This document shows, piece after piece, positions 8,519 through 18,544 of a stretch of 64,000 nucleotides of DNA (the first letter of the stretch is position 1; every line of letters begins with the position of its first letter). This DNA is from Saprospiraceae bacterium (GTDB lineage: Bacteria; Bacteroidota; Bacteroidia; Chitinophagales; Saprospiraceae), in the NCBI GenBank assembly GCA_016710625.1, contig JADJVK010000001.1:62001-126000 (forward strand). Direction: 5' to 3'. The translations under genes and the position numbers were made by a program. Below the pieces are notes generated by a model, which ran no database searches, was not told the DNA's origin, and was given only the letters and a program-made list of their open reading frames with translations.

Positions 8519-9223
8519 TTGGAAAATCCAATTGTTGACATCATTATACCTGCTTTAAATGAAGAAAAATCTATAAGAAAGGTAATAGAAGCAATACCAA
8601 AATGTTACAGGCAAGTAGTGGTTTGTAATAATGGAAGTACGGATAATACTGAAAATATTGCACTACTAGCAGGGGCAAAAGTGGTGAATGAACCAACGAA
8701 AGGTTATGGAATAGCTTGTAAAAAAGGGCTAAGTTATATCGCACAGAACACTACAAAGCCGAATATAATTGTATTTCTAGATGCCGATTATTCAGATTAT
8801 CCTGAAGAAATGGAATTGCTTTTACACCCTATTATTCAGGAAGGAATGGATATGGTTATAGGCAATAGGCTGACAAAAAATAGGTTGAAAGGGTCGATGA
8901 CACCACCTCAAGTTTTCGGAAATTGGCTATCCACCAAACTAATAAAACTATTTTGGGGTTATAATTTCACAGATTTGGGTCCATTTAGAGCAATACGTTA
9001 TGACAAATTATTATCTTTGAACATGCAAGATGATAATTTTGGGTGGACCGTGGAAATGCAAATAAAAGCGGCAAAGCTGAAACTAAATTGTTGTGAGGTA
9101 GCTGTTAGTTATAGACCAAGAATAGGTGTTTCTAAAGTGTCTGGCACCATTAAGGGAACAATATTGGCTGGCTACAAAATACTATGGGTAATTTTTAAAT
9201 ATGGGTTAATCAAATCAAGTTGA
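8519..9223 (+). CDS. Family 2 glycosyltransferase, dolichyl-phosphate-mannose-synthase-like
   Basis: 234 residues of GT-A fold: VDIIIPALNEEKSIRKVIEAIP at the N-terminus, a nucleotide-sugar-binding NNGSTDNTEN stretch and the metal-binding DADYSDYPEE (DxD). The C-terminal AGYKILWVIFKYGL is hydrophobic and may touch the membrane. Related proteins transfer a sugar from a nucleotide donor to a lipid carrier, but the substrate cannot be told. Translation must start at TTG 8519, because the first ATG codons are well inside the conserved fold and the promoter sits immediately upstream. The next glycosyltransferase starts 1 nt after the stop, so the two probably share a pathway. Confidence 0.88.
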   Translation: MENPIVDIIIPALNEEKSIRKVIEAIPKCYRQVVVCNNGSTDNTENIALLAGAKVVNEPTKGYGIACKKGLSYIAQNTTKPNIIVFLDADYSDYPEEMELLLHPIIQEGMDMVIGNRLTKNRLKGSMTPPQVFGNWLSTKLIKLFWGYNFTDLGPFRAIRYDKLLSLNMQDDNFGWTVEMQIKAAKLKLNCCEVAVSYRPRIGVSKVSGTIKGTILAGYKILWVIFKYGLIKSS

Positions 9224-9224
9224 A

Positions 9225-10784
9225 ATGTTATTACAAATAAAGAAATTAGGAGATTATTATTTTACAACTGACAATTTCGTACCGAGTGATGGGCAAGTGC
9301 TATTTGCGAAAATATGCTTTTCCATTTATTTAATATCATTAATTTTCACCACCATCTATTGTCTTTTTCAATTACAATTATGGATTAAATATAGAAAATA
9401 TAGAAAAGAGCATCCAACCGATCCTCCATTACCTGTGATAAAAGATGCAGATTTGCCAGTGGTGACCGTTCAGCTACCTATGTTCAATGAAATGTATGTC
9501 GCAGAAAAGCTAATTGATGTAATCACAAAATTTGATTATCCAAAAGATAAGTTAGAAATTCACGTTTTAGACGACTCTACTGACGATACTCAAACCATTG
9601 CTGCCAATAAAGTACAAGAATATAAAAACAAAGGTTTCAATATCGAATATATTCATCGTACGAACCGCCAAGGCTACAAAGCAGGAGCTTTGAAAGAAGG
9701 GATGGAAAAAGCTACTGGAGAATTTATGGCGATTTTTGATGCCGATTTCGAACCACATCCTGATTTCCTAAGAAAAACTATTCCTTATTTCTTGACTGAC
9801 CCCACTATTGGTGTCGTACAGACTCGTTGGGAGCATAGCAATGAGGATTATTCGATGATCACCAAATTGCAAGCTTTACAGTTGAATGTTCACTTTACTG
9901 TGGAACAAATGGGAAGAAGTGCTGGAAATTTCTTATTGCAATTCAATGGAACGGCAGGAGTTTGGAGAAGAAAAACAATAGATGATGCTGGAGGATGGGA
10001 AGCAGATACATTAACCGAAGATTTGGACTTAAGTTATAGAGCCCAAATGAAAGGTTATAGAATTTTATATCTTGAGAAACTAGGCTCTCCAGCCGAATTG
10101 CCTGCTGAAATGAATGCACTAAAAGGGCAACAACATCGCTGGATGAAAGGGGGTGCTGAGTCTGCAAAAAAACTATTACCATCGGTTTGGAAATCAAATA
10201 GTCTTACTTTTTGGCAAAAAATGCAAGCTACAGGCCATTTGGTTTCTAGCTCACTTTTCCTATTTGTATTTTTGTTAGGCGTTGCAAGTGTTCCCGTAAT
10301 GCACACCATGCACTGGATTGGAATTCCAAAAAAATTCTTTTCATGGTTTATGGCTGGATTTTTATCAATGGTCATTGTGTACTACACAGCCAATATAAAA
10401 GCTGATATAAAAGGAGTCAGTAAAGAAAAATTATTTTGGAGATTTTTAGGACTTTACCCTTTATTCCTTTGTTTGTCCATGGGTTTAGCGTTACACAATG
10501 CGATAGCAGTAATTCAAGGCTGGTGGGGTAAAAAATCTGAATTCGTAAGAACACCAAAGTTTAATATTAGAAATGTAACAGATAGTGTTAAAAAAGGAAA
10601 CTACATCAAAGCAAAGCTGAAATGGCCTACAATCATGGAAGGAGTGCTTTGTGTATATTTCACTTTAGGAGTTTTGGATGGTATTATTTGGAATAACACA
10701 GAATTTCTTATTTTTCACATTATGTTAGCTTTAGGATATGGCTCCATCTGCTATTATTCCATTAAGCATATGAATATGAAATAA
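9225..10784 (+). CDS. Membrane family 2 glycosyltransferase, cellulose/glucomannan-synthase-like
   Basis: 519 residues: one N-terminal membrane helix, a cytoplasmic GT-A domain and about four C-terminal membrane helices. The processive beta-glycosyltransferase signature is complete: D in VLDDSTDDT, DAD in FDADFEPH, TEDLD, and the acceptor motif as QQHRW (QxxRW). It therefore probably polymerises or elongates a beta-linked polysaccharide across the inner membrane; mannan-type CslA and cellulose-type enzymes share these motifs and cannot be separated here. It lies directly after a small lipid-type glycosyltransferase and directly before coaX with 1 nt spacing. Confidence 0.9.
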   Translation: MLLQIKKLGDYYFTTDNFVPSDGQVLFAKICFSIYLISLIFTTIYCLFQLQLWIKYRKYRKEHPTDPPLPVIKDADLPVVTVQLPMFNEMYVAEKLIDVITKFDYPKDKLEIHVLDDSTDDTQTIAANKVQEYKNKGFNIEYIHRTNRQGYKAGALKEGMEKATGEFMAIFDADFEPHPDFLRKTIPYFLTDPTIGVVQTRWEHSNEDYSMITKLQALQLNVHFTVEQMGRSAGNFLLQFNGTAGVWRRKTIDDAGGWEADTLTEDLDLSYRAQMKGYRILYLEKLGSPAELPAEMNALKGQQHRWMKGGAESAKKLLPSVWKSNSLTFWQKMQATGHLVSSSLFLFVFLLGVASVPVMHTMHWIGIPKKFFSWFMAGFLSMVIVYYTANIKADIKGVSKEKLFWRFLGLYPLFLCLSMGLALHNAIAVIQGWWGKKSEFVRTPKFNIRNVTDSVKKGNYIKAKLKWPTIMEGVLCVYFTLGVLDGIIWNNTEFLIFHIMLALGYGSICYYSIKHMNMK

Positions 10785-10785
10785 A

Positions 10786-11520
10786 ATGAAGTTAATTCTT
10801 GATGTCGGTAATACTTTAACAAAAGAATATCTCTTAAAAAATGATTTATTAGTTAAAGAAACTTCATTTGATGATAATTATTTAAAAAATACGTTAGATT
10901 TTATTGCTGAAAATGAAATTGAATACGTTTTTATTTCAGCTTCAGGAAAAATAGATGATGCTTTAATAAATTTTTTAAAAAACAATTATCAGACAATTGA
11001 GTTTACCGATGCAACGCTTTTACCAATTCATAATCATTATCAAACGCCAAAAACTTTAGGTAAAGATCGGCTGGCAGCGGTTGTGGGGGCAAATGAGTTA
11101 TATCCTGAGGAAGCAAGTTTGGTTATTGATGCTGGCACCTGTATTACCTATGATGCAATAGATGCAAATGGGAATTACTACGGCGGCTCGATAAGCCCTG
11201 GCTTGATGATGAGAGGTAGGGCAATGCATGAATTTACTGCAAAATTACCCTTAGTGGAATTGACTGAAATACCGTATGATATAGGTTTTGATACAACTTC
11301 ATCCATGTTGACAGGGGTCATTTTAGGTGCCTGTTATGAAATAGAAGGTTTTATTAACCAATATCTTATTAAATATAAAACACTTAACGTAATTTTGACC
11401 GGCGGAAATGCAGCTTTGATAGCTTCATATATTCATCACCCTGTCAAAATAGATAAAAAAATTTCCCTTTGGGGACTTAATAAAATTTTAAATTATAATG
11501 TCGATAAGCAAAATTTGTAG
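10786..11520 (+). CDS. coaX: Type III pantothenate kinase
   Basis: First step of coenzyme A synthesis, pantothenate to 4'-phosphopantothenate. 244 residues with the ASKHA-fold motifs of the type III class: LILDVGNTLTKEYL (PHOSPHATE 1), GKDRLAAVVGANE, VIDAGTCITYDAID, YYGGSISPGLMMRGRAMHEFTAKLP, and ILTGGNAALI near the end. The last 23 nt overlap the start of the outer-membrane protein gene, a coaX/outer-membrane pairing I recall from other Bacteroidota. It follows the glycosyltransferases without a gap. Confidence 0.95.
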   Translation: MKLILDVGNTLTKEYLLKNDLLVKETSFDDNYLKNTLDFIAENEIEYVFISASGKIDDALINFLKNNYQTIEFTDATLLPIHNHYQTPKTLGKDRLAAVVGANELYPEEASLVIDAGTCITYDAIDANGNYYGGSISPGLMMRGRAMHEFTAKLPLVELTEIPYDIGFDTTSSMLTGVILGACYEIEGFINQYLIKYKTLNVILTGGNAALIASYIHHPVKIDKKISLWGLNKILNYNVDKQNL

Positions 11521-12826
11521 CTATATCATTTTTTCTTTTACTTTGCTGAATGCTTCATTCGGTCAAGGAAGTTTAAATACTCCTAAAATAAATTCTCCTT
11601 ATTCTAGAATAGGACTGGGTGATTTTGTAGATCAAGAATATGTTGCTTCTGCATCTATGGGTGGCATGGGAGCTTCCTTCCACGATAATTATTACTTAAA
11701 TATTGTCAATCCTGCCTCCTTTGCTTATTTGAAATCTACTGCCTACGAATTAGGGTTGAATACCACTTATACTTATACCAAAGCGACCACTAAAAATTTT
11801 GACAATTGGAGTGGCAATCTTGGTTATTTAGCTATTGGTTTTCCATTAAAAAACCCAATAAATCAGATTTTGGATAAAAGAAAACCATCAAAATATGATT
11901 GGGGAATGGGCTTTTCCTTGACGCCTTACACAATCGTTGGTTACAATCTTCAAATCAATAATAATGTGGAAGGTATTGGAAATCATACTTTTCAATATAT
12001 TGGAAAGGGTGGAACTTATAAAATCAATTGGTCCAATGCTATAAAATACAAAGATTGGGCTTTCGGTGTAAACCTTGGTTACTTTTTTGGCAAAATTTCT
12101 AAAGAGCAATATATTACTTTTAGCGAATTAGGCGGTGCTTATTACAACGATTACTTCACAAATGAAAGCAATGTTGGTGGATTTATCTGGAATGCAGGAG
12201 CACAATATGATTATGTCTATAAAAAACTGAATGAAAATAACGAAATGGTTCCAACTGGTAAAAGAATTACTTTCGGATTATCAGGCAATTTGAGCAACAA
12301 TATCTCTATCAAAAGTACTCAATTCAAAGAAAGAATCAGTTATCAATATGCTCAAACGAACAGCTCTGGAAGCTCCATTTATTCTGCTGACACTTTAGTG
12401 AGTCCAGCTACAGAAATTAAAAACAATGGCTCTTTACCTGCGACAGTTAATGCTGGAGTTTGTTTGCAACAAGACAATAAATACAAAATTGGTGTACAAA
12501 TATCTTATTCAGCTTGGGCAAATTCACTTTCTGAATACACTTCGGATGTTTTAAAGAATAGCATGAAAGTATCGGTTGGAGGGGAATTTATTCCAGACTA
12601 TATTTCTTATAATAATTATTTAAAGAGAATTCGATATCGTTATGGTATTTTTTATGATAATGATCCTAGAAGCCTGAATGACAACCAGATGAAAAAATAT
12701 GGTGTGACCTTTGGCTTCGGATTCCCAATTATCTTACCAAGGCAACAAACTTCTTTTGTCAATCTTGGCGTAGAAGTAGGACAAAATGCTATAAAAATAG
12801 TTTGGAACAAACTTATTGCAAAATAA
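11498..12826 (+). CDS. Outer-membrane beta-barrel protein
   Basis: 442 residues beginning with a signal peptide (MSISKICSYIIFSFTLLNASFGQ). The mature part opens NSPYSRIGLGDF and NIVNPASFAYL, a pattern like the N-terminus of FadL/PorP-type barrels, then alternating aromatic strands to the end. Substrate unknown. The ATG lies inside the end of coaX in another frame (23-nt overlap), implying translational coupling. A terminator follows 60 nt downstream. Confidence 0.75.
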   Translation: MSISKICSYIIFSFTLLNASFGQGSLNTPKINSPYSRIGLGDFVDQEYVASASMGGMGASFHDNYYLNIVNPASFAYLKSTAYELGLNTTYTYTKATTKNFDNWSGNLGYLAIGFPLKNPINQILDKRKPSKYDWGMGFSLTPYTIVGYNLQINNNVEGIGNHTFQYIGKGGTYKINWSNAIKYKDWAFGVNLGYFFGKISKEQYITFSELGGAYYNDYFTNESNVGGFIWNAGAQYDYVYKKLNENNEMVPTGKRITFGLSGNLSNNISIKSTQFKERISYQYAQTNSSGSSIYSADTLVSPATEIKNNGSLPATVNAGVCLQQDNKYKIGVQISYSAWANSLSEYTSDVLKNSMKVSVGGEFIPDYISYNNYLKRIRYRYGIFYDNDPRSLNDNQMKKYGVTFGFGFPIILPRQQTSFVNLGVEVGQNAIKIVWNKLIAK

Positions 12827-12887
12827 GTATTGGTTTCACTTTGAACGATAATGGCTGGTTCTACAAAAGAAGATACCAGTAAAAATG

Positions 12888-12919
12888 AAAAAGGTAAGTT
12901 GACAACAGCTTACCTTTTT
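12888..12919 (+). terminator. Intrinsic terminator of the glycosyltransferase/coaX unit
   Basis: AAAAAGGTAAG (12888-12898), 10-nt loop, CTTACCTTTTT (12909-12919): perfect 11-bp stem ending in T. Confidence 0.8.
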
Positions 12920-13037
12920 TTATGCCCAGTACCTTTATATTAAATTAATCCTCTAGTCGAATAATTTGTTCTTTTTATCTAATGTAATTTTCAGACTATA
13001 CCATATTCCTATTATCTTTATGGAATAATAAGCTACT

Positions 13038-14276
13038 TTGGATATTCGAGAAAATATAGGTCAAGCAATTAATTCAGTCAGGTCAAATTTATTACGTTCC
13101 GTTTTAACTTTGATGATTATTGCGATTGGTATTATGGCATTGGTAGGTATTCTTACTGCCATTGATAGTATTATCTATTCCTTAAGCGATAGTTTCTCAG
13201 GCATGGGCTCTAATTCTTTTGCCATTGCCCCCATGTCTAGGAACTCTGGCGGTGCAAATAAAGGTAAAATAAAAAAACAGGGCAAGGATATTTCCTTTCA
13301 AGAAGCAATAGGATTTAAGGATAGATTTAATTTGAACAATTCTAAGGTTGCAATTGCAATGAATGGTGGTCTTGTGGAAGTAAAAACAGACACTAAAAAA
13401 ACAAATCCAACGATTGAACTTTATGGTGTAGATGAAAATTATTTGGATTTAAAAGGTTTTGAAATTGAATTTGGAAGAAATTTTTCAGAACTTGAAGTGA
13501 ACAGTGGTACCAATAAAGTCATTATTGGAGTTGGAATAGTGAGTAGATTATTTGATAAAAAAGGGCGAAAATCATTAGACCAAGAAATAGAAATCAATAA
13601 TCATAAATTCAAAATAATCGGGGTTTTGAAGTCAAAAGGGAGTGGGATGAACAAAAGTATCGATGATATTACCCTTATACCTTTACCGACATCAAAAAAC
13701 TATTTTGCTTCTGAAAATACAAATTATGATATAACGGTTAGAGTGCCCAAAATAGAAGATTTAGAAAAAACAAGTACGGAAGCAATAGGTGTATTCAGAC
13801 AAATCAGGGGGCTAAAATTATCAGAAGAAGACGATTTTGAAATACAGACTAGTGATGGTTTGGTTTCGATGATAAAAGAAAATACGGTAAAGTTGAGGGC
13901 TGCTACCATTGCAATTGGTCTAATCACCTTACTTGGAGCAGCGATTGGTTTGATGAATATCATGTTGGTAACTGTGACCGAAAGAACAAGGGAAATTGGA
14001 ATTAGCAAAGCTTTAGGAGCAACTAGAAGAAATATTTTAATCCAATTTCTTACTGAAGCTGTTGTAATTTGCCAAATGGGTGGTATAGTTGGTATTATCT
14101 TAGGAATTATAGTAGGAAATATAGTTTCACTCATCATTGGTGGCAGCTTTATCATCCCTTGGGCTTGGATAATTCTTGGATTTACTGTCTGCATGATAGT
14201 TGGTTTAATATCAGGACTTTATCCAGCATTAAAAGCTTCTAGATTAGATCCAATTGAATCATTGCGGTATGAGTAG
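13038..14276 (+). CDS. ABC transporter permease, MacB/FtsX type
   Basis: 412 residues: N-terminal membrane helix (LTLMIIAIGIMALVGILTAI), a large periplasmic MacB core domain (about 65-275), then three C-terminal helices forming the FtsX domain with GLITLLGAAIGLMNIMLVTVTERTREIGISKALGATRRNI, the family signature, and the terminal ALKASRLDPIESLRYE. These mechanotransmitting permeases work with a separate or fused ATPase and often a membrane-fusion protein; neither is adjacent. The start is a TTG at 13038: the reading LDIRENIGQAINSVRSNLLRS aligns with the usual N-terminus of the family and no earlier ATG exists. TATCTTTA at 13013-13020 may be its -7 box. Confidence 0.92.
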   Translation: MDIRENIGQAINSVRSNLLRSVLTLMIIAIGIMALVGILTAIDSIIYSLSDSFSGMGSNSFAIAPMSRNSGGANKGKIKKQGKDISFQEAIGFKDRFNLNNSKVAIAMNGGLVEVKTDTKKTNPTIELYGVDENYLDLKGFEIEFGRNFSELEVNSGTNKVIIGVGIVSRLFDKKGRKSLDQEIEINNHKFKIIGVLKSKGSGMNKSIDDITLIPLPTSKNYFASENTNYDITVRVPKIEDLEKTSTEAIGVFRQIRGLKLSEEDDFEIQTSDGLVSMIKENTVKLRAATIAIGLITLLGAAIGLMNIMLVTVTERTREIGISKALGATRRNILIQFLTEAVVICQMGGIVGIILGIIVGNIVSLIIGGSFIIPWAWIILGFTVCMIVGLISGLYPALKASRLDPIESLRYE

Positions 14277-14353
14277 AATTAATCATTAATTAATTTGTCT
14301 TTTTTTTTCTGCCATTTTTCATTTTCATTAAAACAAATTTAATTTATATAAAA

Positions 14354-15481
14354 CTACTCTTCAAAATCCAAATAAGGTTCTATTCTATCAATAAAATCTT
14401 TTTTAATTCCCTGAATTTTCCATATATCATGGATGGATTTGAAATTTCCATGATTTGACTTATAATTCATTATCATATCCGCTTTATATTTAAATAGTGG
14501 GTGCAATGTCAAGGTAGCTGCATCAATTTTGTTGATTTTTATACGTTTATGAGAGTTTGGTTTGATTTCTAAATAGGGTTTAATTTTTGTTAAAACTGAG
14601 TCTGGGAGTACGAAACTCAATTGACTTAGCTGATGATAACCTCCCAATTGGTCTCGATTTTTGATGATTTTATTTGCATAAACATCCCCGATTCCATTGA
14701 TGTTTTTTAGCATATTTGCATCAGCCTTATTAATATCAATGATACCAACTGCATTTCTGGGTGTTGGTAGATTGGTAGAAACCACATCTTTTTGTTGGCT
14801 TATTGGAACAGTATTATTGGTATTAAAAACAAGTAATGGTTTGATTTCCTCCATTTTATGAAGTCTCCAACTACTTATTTTGAACCCATCTTTATTATAA
14901 AATTTCACACCTTTGTTTCTCAAATTTACTAAATGATTGATTTCAGCATTCAGTAACCCTAATAATTTAAGTGAATCGGCAGAAATCGTATTTGGATTGA
15001 AATTAAATTTTGTATAATGGATCGTATCATTATCGGCTTTTGTTATTGTATTATTCCGCTCAAACTGATTTTGAGGATTATCAAAAACAAGAAATGGTTC
15101 CAATTTTTGGTAGGTACCTTCATCCAAAGTGTACATTTTTTTGAAATCCTCTTTTGTTCTAAATACGCCTTTCTTATTTCTAAAGTTAAGAATAATATCT
15201 ACTGTTTTGGGCTTAAGACCAAGGCTGAGTAATGCTTCTTTGGATGCTGTATTGGGATTGAAATAAGTTAATTCAATAGCTGAATTAGAAGATTCTGTTT
15301 CTATAGATTGATCATTAAGTGCACTTTCAATTTTGTAATATTCACTATTTTTATTTACAGGTTTGTAAAAATAAATAAATTGAGGTAACAAAATGGCAAT
15401 CAACAACATACACAAAAGAAAAATACTGCTTTTATGTTCGTTATTATTAAAAATAAAATAATCTTTTAACCAAGTTTTCAT
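14354..15481 (-). CDS. Membrane-anchored protein with four helix-hairpin-helix units (ComEA-related)
   Basis: 375 residues: a short cytoplasmic segment, one membrane helix (IFLLCMLLIAILLPQFIYFY), a linker, then four ComEA-type HhH units each followed by a KI/KL/EEI-x-PxL(V/E/D)F-like end: FNPNTASKEALLSLGL, FNPNTISADSLKLLGL, IDINKADANMLKNINGIG and INKIDAATLTLHPLF. HhH units bind DNA non-specifically through the backbone. The stop of comEC is 7 nt upstream of this gene on the same strand, so the pair looks like a ComEA/ComEC DNA-uptake unit, though four units in one chain is more than canonical ComEA. Confidence 0.85.
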   Translation of the reverse strand: MKTWLKDYFIFNNNEHKSSIFLLCMLLIAILLPQFIYFYKPVNKNSEYYKIESALNDQSIETESSNSAIELTYFNPNTASKEALLSLGLKPKTVDIILNFRNKKGVFRTKEDFKKMYTLDEGTYQKLEPFLVFDNPQNQFERNNTITKADNDTIHYTKFNFNPNTISADSLKLLGLLNAEINHLVNLRNKGVKFYNKDGFKISSWRLHKMEEIKPLLVFNTNNTVPISQQKDVVSTNLPTPRNAVGIIDINKADANMLKNINGIGDVYANKIIKNRDQLGGYHQLSQLSFVLPDSVLTKIKPYLEIKPNSHKRIKINKIDAATLTLHPLFKYKADMIMNYKSNHGNFKSIHDIWKIQGIKKDFIDRIEPYLDFEE

Positions 15482-15488
15482 CTAATTT

Positions 15489-17564
15489 CTATTTTAAATC
15501 AATAATTGCAGATCCTTCTTTTTCTACATCAATAACTTCACATTTATCCTTGAAATATTGTTTACATTTTTCACGAACTCTCTTTTGTAAGGTTGGGTGC
15601 AGAATCATTTTCTTACAATTAATTTTTACATTCTGTTCATCAAAATTAAATTTATCATATAGGATGGCTATTTCACAATTAATTGATTTTCTGATATAAT
15701 TATTGCCTAAAAAAATCAATTTATTTGCAAAAAGGACAAATGGAGGTTTGAAATTAATCTCTTCGTTATCAATATTTTGCAATGAAATCAATTGAGTCAC
15801 ACCAAAGAATGATCTGCTATTATTAATACTAAACATCCCTGATTTCTCGTAAGCAGTATCTATTTGTAAGGAGTAGGTTTTTTTGCCAGAAATAAAATCA
15901 ATTTCATTCCCATGCCGAAGTAAATGCACCACAATTTTTTGCTGATTGACTTCTCTATTTGCTCGAAAACTAAATGGAATGACTCCGAGAATTAGTAAAA
16001 TAATTGAAAACTGAAGGAATCGGTATCTGCTTAAAGTTATTCCCAATATTACAGAAATGAGTGCCCCATAAAATAAAATTGTCTGCTCAAGTGTAAACCA
16101 AATATTATTCAGCAAACTCCCGGGAAGTTTTTGAATAAAGAATAAACTATAATTGGTGATCCACAAAAGCCAGTTCAAAAGCAAACCTACAAACCAGCCA
16201 ATATATGGAATTGCATTTACAACAAATAAGCCTATCCCTCCAATCAAAATACAAGTTGCTGCAGGAATTACAATCAAACCACTCAACCAAAAATAGGTGG
16301 GAAATTGGTGAAAATGATAAATAGAAACGGGCATCGTCGCCAATTGAGCAGCTACCCCAGCAGTAGTAAATTGCCACCCATTCCATATTATTTTATTACT
16401 TGGAAGCCAAAGTTTTTCGAGTTTTGGTTGGAAGAAAATGATGCCGATTAATCCTAAATAGGATAATTGAAACCCAATATCAAATAAAAAGAATGGTCTA
16501 AATATCAATAAAACAAAAGCTGATGCAGCCAAAATGTTATACATATTGATATTATAATTGAAATTTCGTCCAAATATTATAATGCTAAACATTACTGCAG
16601 CCCGAAGGACTGAGGAGGAAGCTCCTGATAATAAGGCAAATAACCATATGCAGAGCACAGTTAAAAATGCCATCCATCTTTTTCGTTTTTTATTATTTGT
16701 TCTAAATATTTTTTCTAAAACTAAAGCAACGATACCAACATGTAAGCCTGACACTGATAAAACATGCATTGCTCCAGTTGCCACATAAGCTTGAATGATT
16801 TCTTGTGGTATTTCATCTCTATAGCCAATAATCAATGCTTCTGCAACAGTCAGTTCATTCGTATTTGGAATATGTTTTCGCAAAATCTCGACTAGATAAT
16901 CTCTCCAATCAAACAATAAATGCCAAAAATAGGATCCTTTATTCTCACCCAGTAGAACCCATTGCTCTTGCTTCACAAAGCTCTGAAAATGAATGTTTTG
17001 AAAAAATAAATATTTAGAGAAGTCAAAGTCATACTCATTTAAAGAGGGTATTGTTTTTTTTATTTTAAGCTTCGCAAAAAATTGATTGCCATATTTCAAT
17101 TTCAAATCCCCATTTGGGTTTTCAAAATAGAGCAATAATTTCCCAAAACAGGGCTTTAACGAATCATTACTCAACCCAATGGATTGAACAAGAACTTCCG
17201 CTTTAATATTATTTTTACTAACTGGTTGGTTATTCACAATCCCAGAAATGAAAACCTCTTGACTATCAGAGATAAATCCTTGATTACTATAATGATTTGA
17301 CCATCTTGTTTCTAATGAAATATAGGCTAATAAATAACCAAAACAGAAAATAAATAGATTCAAACAAATGCCAAATATCCATCTCCATTTGAATAGTTTT
17401 AACTTTTGTGCAGTAATTATAGTAGTTATAAATAACGGTATTATTGAAAATAAAACTACTTTGAAAATATCAAAATGAATAGATAGGAAAATGCCAAAGA
17501 CAAGTGGCAACACTAATCTCAAGAATGGTATTGGATACCAATTAATATCCTTTGGGTAAATCAT
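15489..17564 (-). CDS. ComEC/Rec2-family DNA internalisation protein
   Basis: 691-residue multipass inner-membrane protein. An N-terminal pair of helices is followed by a soluble DUF4131-type domain (about 30-185), then the Competence domain, with LIIGYRDEIPQEIIQAYVATGAMHVLSVSGLHVGIVAL, the family's most conserved stretch, and about eight further helices. The C-terminal 140 residues are soluble but lack the HxHxDH motif of the metallo-beta-lactamase domain in longer ComEC proteins. In competent bacteria ComEC is the channel for single-stranded DNA. It precedes the HhH protein, which supports a role in DNA uptake; competence itself is not shown. Confidence 0.9.
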   Translation of the reverse strand: MIYPKDINWYPIPFLRLVLPLVFGIFLSIHFDIFKVVLFSIIPLFITTIITAQKLKLFKWRWIFGICLNLFIFCFGYLLAYISLETRWSNHYSNQGFISDSQEVFISGIVNNQPVSKNNIKAEVLVQSIGLSNDSLKPCFGKLLLYFENPNGDLKLKYGNQFFAKLKIKKTIPSLNEYDFDFSKYLFFQNIHFQSFVKQEQWVLLGENKGSYFWHLLFDWRDYLVEILRKHIPNTNELTVAEALIIGYRDEIPQEIIQAYVATGAMHVLSVSGLHVGIVALVLEKIFRTNNKKRKRWMAFLTVLCIWLFALLSGASSSVLRAAVMFSIIIFGRNFNYNINMYNILAASAFVLLIFRPFFLFDIGFQLSYLGLIGIIFFQPKLEKLWLPSNKIIWNGWQFTTAGVAAQLATMPVSIYHFHQFPTYFWLSGLIVIPAATCILIGGIGLFVVNAIPYIGWFVGLLLNWLLWITNYSLFFIQKLPGSLLNNIWFTLEQTILFYGALISVILGITLSRYRFLQFSIILLILGVIPFSFRANREVNQQKIVVHLLRHGNEIDFISGKKTYSLQIDTAYEKSGMFSINNSRSFFGVTQLISLQNIDNEEINFKPPFVLFANKLIFLGNNYIRKSINCEIAILYDKFNFDEQNVKINCKKMILHPTLQKRVREKCKQYFKDKCEVIDVEKEGSAIIDLK

Positions 17565-17636
17565 ATTATAAATTCGAGTTAATATACGTCACGAATTTAC
17601 ATACAATTAATTTATTTTAAAAGAAAAAATTGAAAA

Positions 17637-18521
17637 TTATCTGTCTTCCACCGTTTCAATCTCATTTTTATCGATCAATCCTGCACATCCAGCAGGTGGT
17701 TTTTGGGTGAGATAAACATCCACTTGTTCACCAATTCGAATGGTAGTATTTGGGCTGTAGGCTGGGACTTGCTTCCAAACGTAAGCATTCAATTCGTCTG
17801 TCACTGTGTTATCTTTTGTGATAGTTCCTAGACTCAAGTTGAAACTGGTGATGACAAATTTTGCAGCATCAAATTTTTTGCAAATGAGATTTGGTATAAC
17901 AATACTTGTCCCACCCTTCTCCGAAACTATCAAATCTATGGTACTACCTCTTGCCGCTTTATATCCAGCACTTAGTTGGTCTGTAATTTTTTCTCCATTA
18001 TAAATGACATCTAAAATGGTATTTTCAGATACTTTATCATCAAAAACTCGATCGATAATTTTTGTATTGATTCCCAATAGTTCTAATTTTTTTTGGTATT
18101 GGTTTAAATCTTCATTTCCACCAGCCAAATTAGGGATGGTCACCAAATCCGCAATTGATTTAGTTACAGTCAAATAGATGGTTCTATTAACTTTTACTCT
18201 TGATAAAGCAATGGGGTTTTGCGAAATGACGGTGTGTGGCTTCTTCCCTGGCACAAACACAGAATCAATTATCTGTACTTTTAGCTGCTTGCTTTCTGCC
18301 TTATTGATGGCATCTTGTACATCCATCCCAACAAAATCACTTACCTGAAGCGACTCTCCATGCTGAGTATATATCTTTAAAAACCAATTGGTTAAGAAAA
18401 TTAATGCAATAAATGACAATAAAATTCCACCAAAATTTTTCCAAAATAGCCTCGTTTTAAGAAATATGATGACTTCTTTAAAATAAAAACCTACTTTATT
18501 CATAAAACTTGGATTGGACAT
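17637..18521 (-). CDS. PASTA-domain membrane protein
   Basis: 294 residues: a short cytoplasmic N-terminus, one membrane helix (FGGILLSFIALIFLTNWFL), then three PASTA domains: VSDFVGMDVQDAINKAESKQL, VTIPNLAGGNEDLNQYQKKLELLG and IVIPNLICKKFDAAKFVITSF. There is no kinase domain, unlike PknB-type proteins; small free-standing PASTA proteins are frequent in Bacteroidota. PASTA domains bind peptidoglycan fragments or septal proteins, so a role in wall sensing or division is a guess. In other genomes of the phylum it is often near rluD or ddl, neither of which is here. Confidence 0.88.
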   Translation of the reverse strand: MSNPSFMNKVGFYFKEVIIFLKTRLFWKNFGGILLSFIALIFLTNWFLKIYTQHGESLQVSDFVGMDVQDAINKAESKQLKVQIIDSVFVPGKKPHTVISQNPIALSRVKVNRTIYLTVTKSIADLVTIPNLAGGNEDLNQYQKKLELLGINTKIIDRVFDDKVSENTILDVIYNGEKITDQLSAGYKAARGSTIDLIVSEKGGTSIVIPNLICKKFDAAKFVITSFNLSLGTITKDNTVTDELNAYVWKQVPAYSPNTTIRIGEQVDVYLTQKPPAGCAGLIDKNEIETVEDR

Positions 18522-18544
18522 TTTTTGATATTGTTTATTTGAGC

